A DNA stretch of 64,000 nucleotides from Candidatus Lachnoclostridium stercoravium (GCA_019118365.1 DWZA01000104.1:1-64000); one strand, 5' to 3'. Positions 16,910 through 26,736 are shown, counted from the first letter of the stretch. Notes: a model not told the origin generated them from the sequence alone. Program-made: numbers and translations.

Positions 16910-17938
16910 ATGCAGAAAGGAAGAGCGAGTCTGGAATTTGAATGTCCGCCGCTTATTATCGGGGCGGCGTCGGTTGCAGGGAAGAAAGAAGGAAGCGGCC
17001 CTCTGGGCAGGTATTTTGACGTAGTGGAAAGGGACGATATGTTCGGCGCGGACAGCTGGGAACAGGCGGAAAGCGCCATGCAGAAGCAGACCTTTCAGCT
17101 GGCAATGGAAAAGGCCCAGACTTCCAGCCGCCAGGTGCGGTATCTTTTTGCCGGCGATCTCCTGGGGCAGCTGATCGCCACTTCCTTTGGTGTGGAGGAT
17201 CTGGACATCCCGGTCTTTGGCGTTTACGGCGCCTGCTCCACAATGGGAGAAGCCATGTCCCTGGCGGCTATGGCTGCCGCAGCCGGCTACGCGGATATCG
17301 CTTTAGCGGCGGCTTCCAGCCACTTTGCCACAGCGGAAAAACAGTTCCGCTTTCCTCTGGGATATGGGAACCAGCGGCCTTTTTCAGCTACCTGGACCGT
17401 TACCGGCTGCGGCGCGGCGGTCATAGCGTCCCAGGAAGCGGCGAAAAAGGGAAAGAAAAAGCCCCTGGCGAAGATCACCGGGATCACCACGGGAAAGATC
17501 GTGGACATTGGCGCGAAAGATTCCATGAATATGGGAGCGGCCATGGCTCCGGCCGCTTTTGATACCATAAACAGAAATTTTACAGACTTTGGCCGGACGG
17601 AACAGGATTACGACAAGATCATCACCGGCGATCTGGGAGAGATCGGAAGGCGGATCCTGCTGGACTTTATGGGAGAGCAGGGCAGGAACCTGGAATATAT
17701 CCATATGGACTGCGGCATGATGGTCTACGATCCGGACGCCCAGGATACCCACGCCGGCGGAAGCGGCTGCGGCTGTTCCGCAGTCACTCTGTGCGCTTAT
17801 TTCCTGAGAAAGATCCAGTCAGGAGAGTGGAAGAGAGTGCTGTTCGTGCCCACAGGAGCGCTGATGTCCACGGTGAGTTTTAACGAGGGACAGAGCATAC
17901 CGGGGATCGCCCATGGAGTAGTCATCGAATCTGTGTGA
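16910..17938 (+). CDS. spoVAD: Stage V sporulation protein AD
   Basis: A 342-residue soluble protein with a thiolase-like fold (YGACSTMGEAMSLAA, HAGGSGCGCSAVTLCAY), used in SpoVAD for binding dipicolinic acid rather than for catalysis. It works at the forespore inner membrane with SpoVAC and SpoVAE. Normal length, GGGAG site. Confidence 0.96.
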   Translation: MQKGRASLEFECPPLIIGAASVAGKKEGSGPLGRYFDVVERDDMFGADSWEQAESAMQKQTFQLAMEKAQTSSRQVRYLFAGDLLGQLIATSFGVEDLDIPVFGVYGACSTMGEAMSLAAMAAAAGYADIALAAASSHFATAEKQFRFPLGYGNQRPFSATWTVTGCGAAVIASQEAAKKGKKKPLAKITGITTGKIVDIGAKDSMNMGAAMAPAAFDTINRNFTDFGRTEQDYDKIITGDLGEIGRRILLDFMGEQGRNLEYIHMDCGMMVYDPDAQDTHAGGSGCGCSAVTLCAYFLRKIQSGEWKRVLFVPTGALMSTVSFNEGQSIPGIAHGVVIESV

Positions 17939-17954
17939 ACATTCAGGAGGGATT

Positions 17955-18308
17955 ATGGATTATATAAAAGCGTTTTTGATCGGCGGTACGATCTGCATGC
18001 TGGTGCAGATCCTTATGGACAATACGAAGCTTATGCCGGGCAGGATCATGGTGATGCTGGTGGTCACGGGGAGCATTTTGGGATTTTTAGGATTGTACGA
18101 GCCTTTTGCAAAATGGGCCGGCTCCGGTGCCACAGTGCCGCTTTTGGGATTTGGGAATACGCTGTGGAAAGGGGTAAAAGAAGGGGTCATGAAAGACGGG
18201 CTTTTAGGGCTGTTTACCGGAGGCTTTACGGCCAGCGCGGCCGGGATCGCAGGAGCATTGATCTTCGGGTATCTGGGGGCGCTGGTATTTAAACCGAAGA
18301 TGAAATGA
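17955..18308 (+). CDS. spoVAE: Stage V sporulation protein AE
   Basis: A 117-residue, hydrophobic protein with three to four membrane segments, YIKAFLIGGTICMLVQILMD and the GATVPLLGFGNTLWKG motif shared with SpoVAC-type proteins. It is last gene of the operon, 16 bases after spoVAD. No clear terminator follows. Confidence 0.93.
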   Translation: MDYIKAFLIGGTICMLVQILMDNTKLMPGRIMVMLVVTGSILGFLGLYEPFAKWAGSGATVPLLGFGNTLWKGVKEGVMKDGLLGLFTGGFTASAAGIAGALIFGYLGALVFKPKMK

Positions 18309-18355
18309 AACTATCATGGTGATCTGAGGATCTGCCTTTCAAATCTTTTAAAATA

Positions 18356-18387
18356 GTAACAGTTCTGGCGCATGGCTGAACTGTTAC
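18356..18387. repeat. Dispersed palindromic element, minimal copy R2
   Basis: GTAACAGTTCTGGCGC followed by ATGGCTGAACTGTTAC is a 32-base compact palindrome made of only the two outer arms of the family. It lies between spoVAE and tRNA-Gly. Confidence 0.75.
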
Positions 18388-18415
18388 AGGGAAATAAGAA
18401 TTTTCGAAAAATTAC

Positions 18416-18443
18416 TTGCAATTAAGAAAACTTATGATATAAT
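18416..18443 (+). promoter_or_regulatory. Promoter of tRNA-Gly
   Basis: TTGCAA (18416-18421), 16-base spacer, TATAAT (18438-18443), 25 bases before the tRNA. Confidence 0.8.
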
Positions 18444-18468
18444 ATAAGTGTTCTGAGAACCTGAACAG

Positions 18469-18539
18469 GCAGATATAGTTCATCGGTAGAACACCAGCTT
18501 CCCAAGCTGGGGAGGCGGGTTCGATTCCCGTTATCTGCT
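18469..18539 (+). tRNA. tRNA-Gly (anticodon CCC)
   Basis: Acceptor GCAGATA (18469-18475) pairs with TATCTGC (18532-18538), with discriminator T. The anticodon loop is TTCCCAA between CCAGC and GCTGG, giving CCC, which reads GGG. The T-arm is GCGGGTTCGATTCCCGT. CCA is not encoded. Confidence 0.96.
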
Positions 18540-18544
18540 CTTTT

Positions 18545-18599
18545 CGAAAAGCCGCGTAAATGCTGGAAAGTCCAGTGTTTATGCGGCTTTTCGTTTGTT
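18545..18599 (+). terminator. Terminator of tRNA-Gly
   Basis: CGAAAAGCCGCGTAAA (18545-18560) pairs with TTTATGCGGCTTTTCG (18578-18593), followed by TTTGTTTT. Its A-rich left arm lets it also end the convergent membrane-protein operon. Confidence 0.9.
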
Positions 18600-18603
18600 T
18601 TAA

Positions 18604-18620
18604 GTAACTGTTCAGCCGTG
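18604..18620. repeat. Dispersed element half copy R3
   Basis: GTAACTGTTCAGCCGTG is a single arm of the family. It overlaps the last codons and the stop codon of the minus-strand gene ending at 18612, so the arm has become part of a coding end. Confidence 0.6.
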
Positions 18621-19913
18621 CGCCAGAGGGAATGCTTTTCGAATGACCAGGACCTCGTTTTTCTCCGGCTGCACGGCCTTTTCTCCATAAAGATACTGAT
18701 CCGCGTACCGGGCCAGGAGTACGGCTCCTGGTTCCAGTTCTTTCCTTTTCTCTTCATCCGCAGTCTCGCAGAGCCGGTTCAAATACTCCCGCAGCGTTTC
18801 TCCCCGGTGCCTGGGATGAAAATGACGTTTTCCATACCAGTCCGCCCGGATCAGAAGGGATGGAATCTGGCCGGGGCAAAACAGAAGGAGAAAAATGGAA
18901 TGGAAAAATACGGCGATGCGCCGGAAAACCAAACGCATGGAGCCGGAACCGGAAACAATAGCGCGGCGGGAAGCTTTTACTGTGGGCCTTACAGGGATAC
19001 GCCAGTGAAGGACCCTTTTTTTGATGATCCAGTATATAAGGAAACATACGGCGGCCGCAAGGAGGACAGCCAGGAAAACCATCAGCCCCCGCGGGTCGGA
19101 CGCCTCCGCCTGCTCCTGCATCTTCACCATGAAATCTTCCGGCATCTCGTAGGGTTCCGCATATTCTCCCGGAGTCGCCGGGAAAAGAGAGAACAGGAAC
19201 ACAAGGCCAGCCTCCAGAAGATGGAGGACATATCTGACTGCATTTACGATCGCGCTAAGCACAGCAAGAAACGCTCCCACCAATCCGTTGGATACATTCT
19301 TTCCAACCGCCGCTGCCGCCAGAGAAACGAGGATAAAAAAGGCTGCCGTCATGGCTACTACAACGGCCGGACGGCCTGTCCCGGCTTGTTTCTGGGAAAC
19401 GGGAATATGCTGGAAAGCCAGGTCGGCGATCCCCCAGGCGAGAGCCCAGAAAAGAAAAGCCATCATCGCAGGAAGGCCAGGAACCGCCGAGTAGTTCTGC
19501 CAGATGCTTGCGATCAGGATGAGCAGGAACAGAAGATCCACCGTTACTGCGCTGAGAGGTTTGGCGGATCTGGATACTGCAAAATAAACGGACCGCAGCA
19601 CCAGCACTGCAAGAGCGCCGGCGCATATGGCGGCGGGCAGGAGCTGGAACGGAGAAAGGGTGAGGAGTCTCATGGAAAACACCACAAGAGCCGTCCCTAA
19701 GACCGCGTTTACGCCGGCGAACAGCCCGATGGTAACGGACCGGCGCAGAAAGAACATATTGAAAAGGCGGAAGCCAAGAAGCCCCGCCGCCAGGGGTATC
19801 AGGGAAAAATCCACGATGTACGGGCGCAGCATGACGAAAATAAAGAATCCAAAAAAAGCAGTATCCGTCATGGTTTCTGCCGCCGCTGATATAAAAGGAC
19901 GATTTCGTTCCAT
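18612..19913 (-). CDS. Multi-pass membrane protein of the MoxR/DUF58 operon
   Basis: A 433-residue protein with about seven to eight membrane segments in the first 220 residues, an extracellular stretch, another segment (about 275-295) and a cytoplasmic tail with TLREYLNRLCETADEE and YADQYLYGEKAV. That tail resembles the DUF4129-type ends of proteins coded beside DUF58. It follows DUF58 by 12 bases. Its role is probably in an envelope or stress function shared with MoxR; the exact activity is unknown. Its stop lies in a repeat arm. Confidence 0.75.
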   Translation of the reverse strand: MERNRPFISAAAETMTDTAFFGFFIFVMLRPYIVDFSLIPLAAGLLGFRLFNMFFLRRSVTIGLFAGVNAVLGTALVVFSMRLLTLSPFQLLPAAICAGALAVLVLRSVYFAVSRSAKPLSAVTVDLLFLLILIASIWQNYSAVPGLPAMMAFLFWALAWGIADLAFQHIPVSQKQAGTGRPAVVVAMTAAFFILVSLAAAAVGKNVSNGLVGAFLAVLSAIVNAVRYVLHLLEAGLVFLFSLFPATPGEYAEPYEMPEDFMVKMQEQAEASDPRGLMVFLAVLLAAAVCFLIYWIIKKRVLHWRIPVRPTVKASRRAIVSGSGSMRLVFRRIAVFFHSIFLLLFCPGQIPSLLIRADWYGKRHFHPRHRGETLREYLNRLCETADEEKRKELEPGAVLLARYADQYLYGEKAVQPEKNEVLVIRKAFPLAHG

Positions 19914-19925
19914 ATAAATCCACCT

Positions 19926-21215
19926 CTACACTTGTTGCTGGCCGGGAGCCTGCTTTAGATTTTCCAGATAAAAAAGCTTTAAAGGGCAGGTTTCGTCGGC
20001 CTTGGAAGGATAGCGGGCCAGGACGGCCGCGCTGCCAAGCCCCGAAAACGCTTCCGGGTCTATGGTCATGGAATCATAGGAGCAGGTAACGATATACAGG
20101 GTGCCCAGCATGGAAAAATGGTCGGCGATCTCCCAGACAGGGACCGAGACGTCCTCTGCATGATAGTCTACAGCCGCCAGGGAATAGAGAAGCTCTTCCG
20201 GAGAGGAACCGTGTTTTCCTGGGTATTGGATGACGCAGTTATCCTCGCTGGTCCCAGGGATGATCAGTCCGCAGCAGATCCTGCTTTCATCCAGCTTCAG
20301 GATACAGGAAGCCGTAAGGCTGATCATATCTTCCAGGGGCATACGCAAAAGCTTCCATATGGTATATTCAGAAGAATTCAGGGTATTCCGTTCTTTCGTC
20401 CCTTCCCGGAAAGAGGCAAGATCCAGAAAAAATGTGGCGAGTTTTGGAAAGACTGTCTCGTGGACGTTCACGAAGACCCTGTCCTGCCTTGCCAGCTGAC
20501 GCCAGTTGATCTTCTTTGCCGGATCTCCAGGCTGGTAGGGACGGTTCATTTTCAAAAGCGTCACGTCTTCCATATATCCGTTTTTCCCGGCCTCCATATC
20601 CGTAGTTCCCTGTATAAGCCCCTGAGTCTCTACAGGAAATACCGCAGGATAGACGGCAAAGGACGGAGGAGCCTGGAAAGAGAGCATCTTTTCTTTGATC
20701 CCCAGGCCAAGAAGGTCGCCGGAAGATACGGCGGCTTTGGAGATCGTGCAGAGGCCCCGGCAGACCGCCTTTAAGGATATCTCAGAGGAAGCCTCCTGAT
20801 GCCACAGGATCCATGGAACGCAGGCGCTTGCACCCGGAACTTCCCCATCTGTTTCCGGATCGTAGAGCATTTTGGAGTTTTCCTCAGAAGCCGGAGCGAC
20901 GCAGCCGCCCTTTGCCAGGGGAACGGCCAGTTCGATCCAGATCAGAGGAAGCAGCTTTTTGTTGGAAACAGAAAAAGGAAATGAAAAGGAGCCGCCGGGA
21001 AAGGCGCACTGGATCCCGGACGGAACCTTTGCTTCTACATTGGTCAGGGCGTATTTCGCCCACAGCCAGGAGGATAGAAAGAGAAGGCAGAAGATCAGGC
21101 AGATCCCTGCGGGAAGAGCCAGGCGGTTATAATATAAAGCCGCCGCTGCCAGGGCCCAGATAATGATGCCGGCAGGATTTACAAAAAAACTGGAGATCTT
21201 CCCCGCCCCTGTCAT
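19926..21215 (-). CDS. DUF58 domain protein
   Basis: A 429-residue protein with two N-terminal membrane segments (about 10-50), a beta-rich middle and the DUF58 core: RPYQPGDPAKKINWRQLARQ. DUF58 proteins carry a VWA-like region and pair with MoxR ATPases. Its ATG overlaps the moxR stop (ATGA), so translation is coupled. Confidence 0.88.
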   Translation of the reverse strand: MTGAGKISSFFVNPAGIIIWALAAAALYYNRLALPAGICLIFCLLFLSSWLWAKYALTNVEAKVPSGIQCAFPGGSFSFPFSVSNKKLLPLIWIELAVPLAKGGCVAPASEENSKMLYDPETDGEVPGASACVPWILWHQEASSEISLKAVCRGLCTISKAAVSSGDLLGLGIKEKMLSFQAPPSFAVYPAVFPVETQGLIQGTTDMEAGKNGYMEDVTLLKMNRPYQPGDPAKKINWRQLARQDRVFVNVHETVFPKLATFFLDLASFREGTKERNTLNSSEYTIWKLLRMPLEDMISLTASCILKLDESRICCGLIIPGTSEDNCVIQYPGKHGSSPEELLYSLAAVDYHAEDVSVPVWEIADHFSMLGTLYIVTCSYDSMTIDPEAFSGLGSAAVLARYPSKADETCPLKLFYLENLKQAPGQQQV

Positions 21216-22162
21216 AAGGCTGCTCCTGCCGGAACAGCCGTCTTATCCAGGATCTCGCGGATGATCTGTTCCGGTTCTGTATGGGAAAAGCGCGCCTGGG
21301 ACCTGAGGGTGATCCGGTGGGAAAGAACAGGGACCGCGATGGCCTTCACATCGTCCGGCGTGACAAAATCCCTGCCGTCCATAGCCGCCCAGGCGCGGCT
21401 TCCTGCAAACAGGGCCTTTGACGCCCTTGGACTGGCGCCTGTCTCGATCTGACTGTGGTTTCTGGTCCCGTGGACGATGCTCACCATATATTCCCGCACA
21501 GCGTCCGCCACGTGGATCTGATCCAGCTGGGCAGTGATGTCCCTTAAGATCTCCGGGGAGAGGACTGGATGAACCTGATCAAAGGGGATGGAAGAGCCAA
21601 GGCGCACCAGCATCAGGTTCTCTTCCTCCTCAGTAGGATAGCCCAAAGACATTTTTATAAAGAAACGATCCATCTGAGCCGCCGGAAGGGGGAAAGTGCT
21701 TTCACGTTCCACCGGGTTCTGGGTGGCCATGACAAAGAACGGCGCAGGAAGAGGAAGGGAGGAGCCGTCGATAGTGGCCTGCCGTTCTTCCATAGCTTCC
21801 AGCAGGGCCGACTGGGTCCTGGGGATCGCCCGGTTGATCTCGTCGGCTAAAAGAAGGTGGGTAAACACTGGCCCTTTCCGCAGTTCAAAATCTCCGGTCT
21901 TCTGATTAAACACTGTCATCCCCAGAATGTCGGAAGGAAGCAGATCCGGCGTGAACTGGATCCTGCCAAAGCTGCAGCCCATAGCCAGGGACAGCGTCTT
22001 GACCAAAGTCGTTTTCCCGCTTCCTGGAAGGTCGTCCAAAAGCACATGTCCGCCTGAAAAAACAGACATGATCAACAGGGATATCTGATCCCGTTTCCCC
22101 ACGATGATCTTCTCGATCTCATCCGTCAAAAGTTCTCTGTACTGCTGAATCGTCTTCTCCAT
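21212..22162 (-). CDS. MoxR-family AAA+ ATPase
   Basis: A 316-residue ATPase with Walker A GSGKTTL (K50), Walker B LLADEINR, sensor ATQNPVERE and the arginine-finger region. MoxR proteins act as chaperones for VWA-domain partners, here the DUF58 protein directly downstream. First gene of a three-gene operon, divergent from the topoisomerase pair. GAGAGG precedes the ATG. Confidence 0.93.
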   Translation of the reverse strand: MEKTIQQYRELLTDEIEKIIVGKRDQISLLIMSVFSGGHVLLDDLPGSGKTTLVKTLSLAMGCSFGRIQFTPDLLPSDILGMTVFNQKTGDFELRKGPVFTHLLLADEINRAIPRTQSALLEAMEERQATIDGSSLPLPAPFFVMATQNPVERESTFPLPAAQMDRFFIKMSLGYPTEEEENLMLVRLGSSIPFDQVHPVLSPEILRDITAQLDQIHVADAVREYMVSIVHGTRNHSQIETGASPRASKALFAGSRAWAAMDGRDFVTPDDVKAIAVPVLSHRITLRSQARFSHTEPEQIIREILDKTAVPAGAAL

Positions 22163-22245
22163 ATGTACCTCTCTATCTTAAAAAATATAGTCTTTAGCAG
22201 GAATCTGCGGTCTTTGGAACAGCGGTCTACCTGCCTGGAAAAAGT

Positions 22246-22265
22246 CGTCCTGAACGGCTAATTAC
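22246..22265. repeat. Degenerate dispersed-element arm R4
   Basis: CGTCCTGAACGGCTAATTAC resembles the right arm CCGTCCTGAACTGTTAC with changes. GGAACAGCGG about 30 bases upstream may be a worn left arm. It lies between moxR and the topoisomerase gene. Confidence 0.35.
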
Positions 22266-22333
22266 TATAATTTTATCAGATTGAAGGATTTATGCAAGTG
22301 CGCGTTTGTGACCTTTGTGTGAACAGAAATCTC

Positions 22334-22361
22334 TTGCGAAAAACGTGTGTTTGTGTAATAA
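22334..22361 (+). promoter_or_regulatory. Possible promoter of the topoisomerase operon
   Basis: TTGCGA (22334-22339), 16-base spacer, TAATAA (22356-22361), ending 29 bases before the start codon. Confidence 0.5.
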
Positions 22362-22390
22362 TGTTTGGAGATCAGATATGGAGGAGAAAT

Positions 22391-24310
22391 ATGACGAAGA
22401 CACAGTATAATGCGGACAGCATCACGGTCCTGGAAGGGCTGGAAGCTGTCAGGAAGCGCCCCGGCATGTACATCGGCGGGGTAGGTACAAAAGGGCTGAA
22501 CCATTTGATATACGAGATCGTGGACAACGCGGTGGACGAACACCTGGCAGGCTTCTGCGACGAGATATGGGTGACTCTGGAAGCGGACGGTTCCTGTACG
22601 GTGAGGGACACCGGACGGGGCATCCCGGTGGAGATGCATAAGAAAGGAGTATCGGCGGAGCGCGTTGTACTGGCTACTCTCCATGCAGGAGGCAAATTTG
22701 ACAACAATTCCTACAAGACCAGCGGCGGGCTCCACGGCGTAGGCTCTTCCGTAGTCAACGCCCTGTCGGCCCATATGGACGTGAAGGTCTACCGGGGCGG
22801 TCAGATCCACCACGACGCCTATGAGAGAGGCATCCCGGTGGTGAAGCTGGAGAACGGCCTTCTCCCGGTGATCGGAAAGACCCGCCAGACCGGCACGGAG
22901 ATCAACTTCCTCCCGGACGATACGATCTTCGAGCGCACCCGTTTTAAAGCGGACTGGCTGAAAAGCCGCCTTCACGAGACGGCGTACCTGAACCCGAAGC
23001 TTACGATCCATTATGCCAATAAGAGACCGGGAGAAGAGGAGACTATCGATTACTCTGAGCCGGAGGGCCTGGCTGCTTATGTGAAGGAGTTAAATTCCGG
23101 AAAAGAAGCGGTCCACGACGTGATCTGCTGCAAGGGCAGCGTGGACGGGATCGAGGTGGAGGCCGCCATCCAGTTTGTAGATACCTTTGAAGAGAATATC
23201 TTAGGATTCTGCAACAATATCTTCACCCAGGAGGGCGGGACCCATCTGGTGGGCTTTAAGACCCGTTTTACCCAGCTGATCAACAGCTATGCGAGGGAGC
23301 TGGGGATCCTGAAGGAAAAGGACAGCAATTTCACAGGAGCGGATACCAGAAACGGCATGACTGCCGTGATCGCGGTAAAGCATCCGGATCCGATCTTCGA
23401 GGGCCAGACAAAGACGAAGCTGGCCAGCGCGGACGCCACGAAAGCAGTGTTTACCGTGACCGGAGACGAGCTGCAGCTGTACTTTGACCGGAACCTGGAA
23501 GTGCTGAAGGCCGTGATCGGCTGCGCGGAAAAGTCGGCGAAGATCCGCAAGGCGGAAGAAAAAGCGAAGACCAATATGCTCTCCAGATCGAAGTTTTCCT
23601 TCGACAGCAACGGAAAGCTTGCTAACTGCGAGAGCCGGGATCCTTCCAAATGCGAGATCTTTATCGTAGAGGGAGATTCCGCCGGCGGCTCCGCCAAGAC
23701 GGCCCGGAACCGCCAGTACCAGGCCATCCTTCCCATCCGGGGAAAGATCCTGAACGTGGAAAAGGCTTCTATGGACAAGGTGCTGGCCAACGGGGAGATC
23801 AAGACCATGATCAACGCCTTTGGCTGCGGATTTTCCGAAGGCTACGGCAATGACTTTGATATCACAAAATTAAGATACGACAAGATCATCCTGATGACGG
23901 ATGCCGATGTGGACGGAAGCCATATCGACACGCTGCTCCTTACATTTTTATACCGTTTTATGCCGGAGCTGATCTACAACGGCCACGTATACATCGCCAT
24001 GCCCCCGCTCTTTAAGGTCATGCCGAAAAGAGGGGAAGAACAGTACCTTTACGATGAAAAGGAATTGGAGAAATACCGGAAGACCCATACCGGAGAGTTT
24101 ACCCTTCAGAGATATAAGGGACTGGGCGAGATGGATCCGGACCAGCTTTGGGAGACGACGCTGGATCCGGAGCGGAGAGTGTTAAAACAGGTGGAGATCG
24201 AGGACGCCCGGATGGCTTCCGAGGTTACGGAGCTTTTGATGGGAAGCGACGTGCCGCCCAGAAGGAATTTTATCTACGAACATGCCAACGAGGCGCAGAT
24301 CGACGCCTGA
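22391..24310 (+). CDS. parE: Type IIA topoisomerase B subunit (ParE/GyrB)
   Basis: The ATPase subunit of a topoisomerase that passes DNA through a double-strand break. The 639-residue protein has the GHKL ATPase (EIVDNAVDEHLAG, DTGRGIPV, GGLHGVGSSVVNAL), a transducer domain and the TOPRIM region (EGDSAGGSAK, MTDADVDGSHI), ending with the usual RRNFIYEHA tail. The start at 22391 has GGAGG; the longer frame lacks one. It is paired with the A subunit 42 bases later. Whether the pair is topoisomerase IV or a second gyrase is inferred from the A subunit. Confidence 0.9.
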   Translation: MTKTQYNADSITVLEGLEAVRKRPGMYIGGVGTKGLNHLIYEIVDNAVDEHLAGFCDEIWVTLEADGSCTVRDTGRGIPVEMHKKGVSAERVVLATLHAGGKFDNNSYKTSGGLHGVGSSVVNALSAHMDVKVYRGGQIHHDAYERGIPVVKLENGLLPVIGKTRQTGTEINFLPDDTIFERTRFKADWLKSRLHETAYLNPKLTIHYANKRPGEEETIDYSEPEGLAAYVKELNSGKEAVHDVICCKGSVDGIEVEAAIQFVDTFEENILGFCNNIFTQEGGTHLVGFKTRFTQLINSYARELGILKEKDSNFTGADTRNGMTAVIAVKHPDPIFEGQTKTKLASADATKAVFTVTGDELQLYFDRNLEVLKAVIGCAEKSAKIRKAEEKAKTNMLSRSKFSFDSNGKLANCESRDPSKCEIFIVEGDSAGGSAKTARNRQYQAILPIRGKILNVEKASMDKVLANGEIKTMINAFGCGFSEGYGNDFDITKLRYDKIILMTDADVDGSHIDTLLLTFLYRFMPELIYNGHVYIAMPPLFKVMPKRGEEQYLYDEKELEKYRKTHTGEFTLQRYKGLGEMDPDQLWETTLDPERRVLKQVEIEDARMASEVTELLMGSDVPPRRNFIYEHANEAQIDA

Positions 24311-24352
24311 TCCGGGCAGTTATATGATTGAAAAAGGAGCATCTTTAGGAAA

Positions 24353-26590
24353 ATGGCTGAAAAGATATTAAAGACTGAATACTCAGAAGAAATGCAGAGA
24401 AGCTATGTGAACTACTCCATGAGCGTCATCACTGCCAGGGCGATCCCGGACGCCAGGGACGGCTTAAAGCCGGTGCAGCGCCGGGTCCTCTACGATATGA
24501 GCGAACTGAGGCTGAGCCACGACAAACCGCACAGGAAGTCCGCCCGTATCGTCGGCGATACCATGGGTAAATACCATCCCCACGGAGACAGTTCCATTTA
24601 CGATACATTAGTGGTGATGTCCCAGGTGTTTAAAAAAGGCATGCCCCTTGTGGACGGGCACGGAAACTTCGGCTCCATCGAAGGAGACGGGGCGGCGGCC
24701 ATGCGTTATACCGAGGCCAGGCTGGAGAAATTCGCGGAGGAAGTCTACCTGAAGGACCTGGACAAGACGGTGAATTTCGTTCCCAACTACGATGAGACAG
24801 AGAAAGAGCCGGAGGTGCTGCCGGTGCGGATCCCCAACCTCCTGGTGAACGGAGCGGAAGGGATAGCCGTAGGCATGAGCACCAGCATTCCGTCCCACAA
24901 CCTGGGAGAGGTGATCGACGGCGTGCTGGCCTATATCGACGACCCGGAGATCACCACGGAAGAACTGATGAAATATATCCCAGGCCCGGATTTCCCTACC
25001 GGCGGCATCATTGCCAATAAAAAGGATCTGCTTTCCATTTACGAGACAGGAGTGGGCAAGATCCGGCTGCGGGGCAGGATCGAGGTCGAGCTTGGAAAGA
25101 GAAAAGCGGACAGGGACAAGCTGGTGATCACAGAGATCCCCTATACGATGATCGGAGCCGGGATCAATAAGTTCCTTACCGACGTGGCGGACCTGGTGGA
25201 GAGCAAAAAGATGGCCGACGTGGTGGACATCTCCAACCAGTCCAGCAAGGAAGGGATCCGCATCGTGCTGGAGCTGAAAAAAGACGCGGATGTGGAGAAG
25301 ATCATCAATATCCTTTATAAGAAGACAAAACTGGAGGATACCTTCGGAGTCAATATGCTGGCTATCGTGGACGGCAGGCCGGAGACGCTGAACTTAAAGG
25401 GCATCCTGAAAAATTATCTGGATTTCCAGTACAAGAACGCTACGAAAAAGTACCAGGTGCTTTTAGAAAAAGAAAAGGAAAAATGCGAGATCCAGGAAGG
25501 GCTGATCGAAGCCTGCGACGTGATCGACCTGATCATCGCCGTGCTCCGGGGATCGAAGAACTTAAAAGATGCAAAAGCCTGCCTGACTACCGGAGATATT
25601 TCTAGGATCAATTTCCGTACTCCCGGATTTGAAGAGGATGCGAAGAAGCTCCATTTTACGGAGAAACAGGCGGCGGCTATCCTGGAGATGCGGATGTACC
25701 GCCTGATCGGACTGGAGATCCTGGCCCTGGAAAAAGAGCATAAGGAGACGCTAAAGAAGATCGCCCAGTATACGAAGATCCTGAAAAACAGGAAAACTAT
25801 GGACGAGGTCCTGAAGGAAGACCTGCTGGCCATCAAAAAGGAGTTTGCGCCGGAAAGGCACACCAGGATCGAGGACGCCAAAGAAGCGGTCTACGATGAG
25901 ACGGCGGTGGAAGCCCAGGAGGTGGTCTTTGTCATGGACCGCTTCGGCTACTGCAGGACCATGGACCGCTCGACCTATGACAGGAACAAGGAAACCGTAG
26001 ACGGGGAAAATGTATATATCGTGCCGTGCATGAACACGGATAAGATCTGTCTATTTACTGATACAGGAAATCTCCATCAGATCAAAGTCATGGATATCCC
26101 CTCCGGAAAGCTGCGGGATAAAGGCGTTCCGGCGGACAATCTGAGCCGGTTTGACGGAACGAAGGAACGGTGCATTTTTGTGACCAATGCGGAAAGCCTG
26201 AAGGGAAGCGTACTGATCTTTGCCACAAAGGACGCCATGGTCAAGCTGGTGGCGGGAGAAGAATTTGAGACGAATAACCGGACCGTCGCCGCGACGAAGC
26301 TGCAGGAAGGGGACCTGGCAGCGGATATCCAGGCAGTAAAGGGACAGCAGGAGATCGTGCTCCAGACAGCAGGAGGAGTATTCTTAAGATTTTCTCTGGA
26401 AGAGATCCCGCAGATGAAAAAGGGAGCCAAGGGCGTGAGAGGCATGAAGCTTGCCAAAGACGATATGCTGGAGAAGATATACCTTCTGGATGAAAACACC
26501 GTCATAACCTGCAAAGAAAAAGAGGTTCCCCTTTCCAGGCTGAAACCGGCAAAGCGGGACGGAAAAGGGACGAAGCTGAGGCTTTCTTAA
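24353..26590 (+). CDS. parC: Type IIA topoisomerase A subunit (ParC/GyrA)
   Basis: The DNA breakage-reunion subunit, 745 residues. The quinolone-resistance region is HPHGDSSIYDTL with the sensitive-type serine, and the catalytic tyrosine is in AAAMRYTEAR (about 121). The C-terminal beta-pinwheel is present but has no canonical GyrA box (QRRGGKG); the nearest is KKGAKGVRG. That and its short length favour topoisomerase IV. Co-transcribed with the B subunit. Confidence 0.88.
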   Translation: MAEKILKTEYSEEMQRSYVNYSMSVITARAIPDARDGLKPVQRRVLYDMSELRLSHDKPHRKSARIVGDTMGKYHPHGDSSIYDTLVVMSQVFKKGMPLVDGHGNFGSIEGDGAAAMRYTEARLEKFAEEVYLKDLDKTVNFVPNYDETEKEPEVLPVRIPNLLVNGAEGIAVGMSTSIPSHNLGEVIDGVLAYIDDPEITTEELMKYIPGPDFPTGGIIANKKDLLSIYETGVGKIRLRGRIEVELGKRKADRDKLVITEIPYTMIGAGINKFLTDVADLVESKKMADVVDISNQSSKEGIRIVLELKKDADVEKIINILYKKTKLEDTFGVNMLAIVDGRPETLNLKGILKNYLDFQYKNATKKYQVLLEKEKEKCEIQEGLIEACDVIDLIIAVLRGSKNLKDAKACLTTGDISRINFRTPGFEEDAKKLHFTEKQAAAILEMRMYRLIGLEILALEKEHKETLKKIAQYTKILKNRKTMDEVLKEDLLAIKKEFAPERHTRIEDAKEAVYDETAVEAQEVVFVMDRFGYCRTMDRSTYDRNKETVDGENVYIVPCMNTDKICLFTDTGNLHQIKVMDIPSGKLRDKGVPADNLSRFDGTKERCIFVTNAESLKGSVLIFATKDAMVKLVAGEEFETNNRTVAATKLQEGDLAADIQAVKGQQEIVLQTAGGVFLRFSLEEIPQMKKGAKGVRGMKLAKDDMLEKIYLLDENTVITCKEKEVPLSRLKPAKRDGKGTKLRLS

Positions 26591-26721
26591 AAGTTTTCCG
26601 GGACGAGTGTGTGCCATAACTACATTTTATTTGCAAAATTAAGAAAATGTCTTTGCTGCACGTACAAATGTATTTTTCTGACGAATATATATTGCTTTTT
26701 TTTAAACTTTCGTATAGGATA

Positions 26722-26736
26722 GTAACAGTTCAGCCG
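26722..26736. repeat. Dispersed element half copy R5
   Basis: GTAACAGTTCAGCCG matches the outer arm of the family. It lies just after a possible promoter (TTGCTT 26692-26697, TAGGAT 26715-26720) and so would sit at the 5' end of the asd transcript. Confidence 0.6.
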
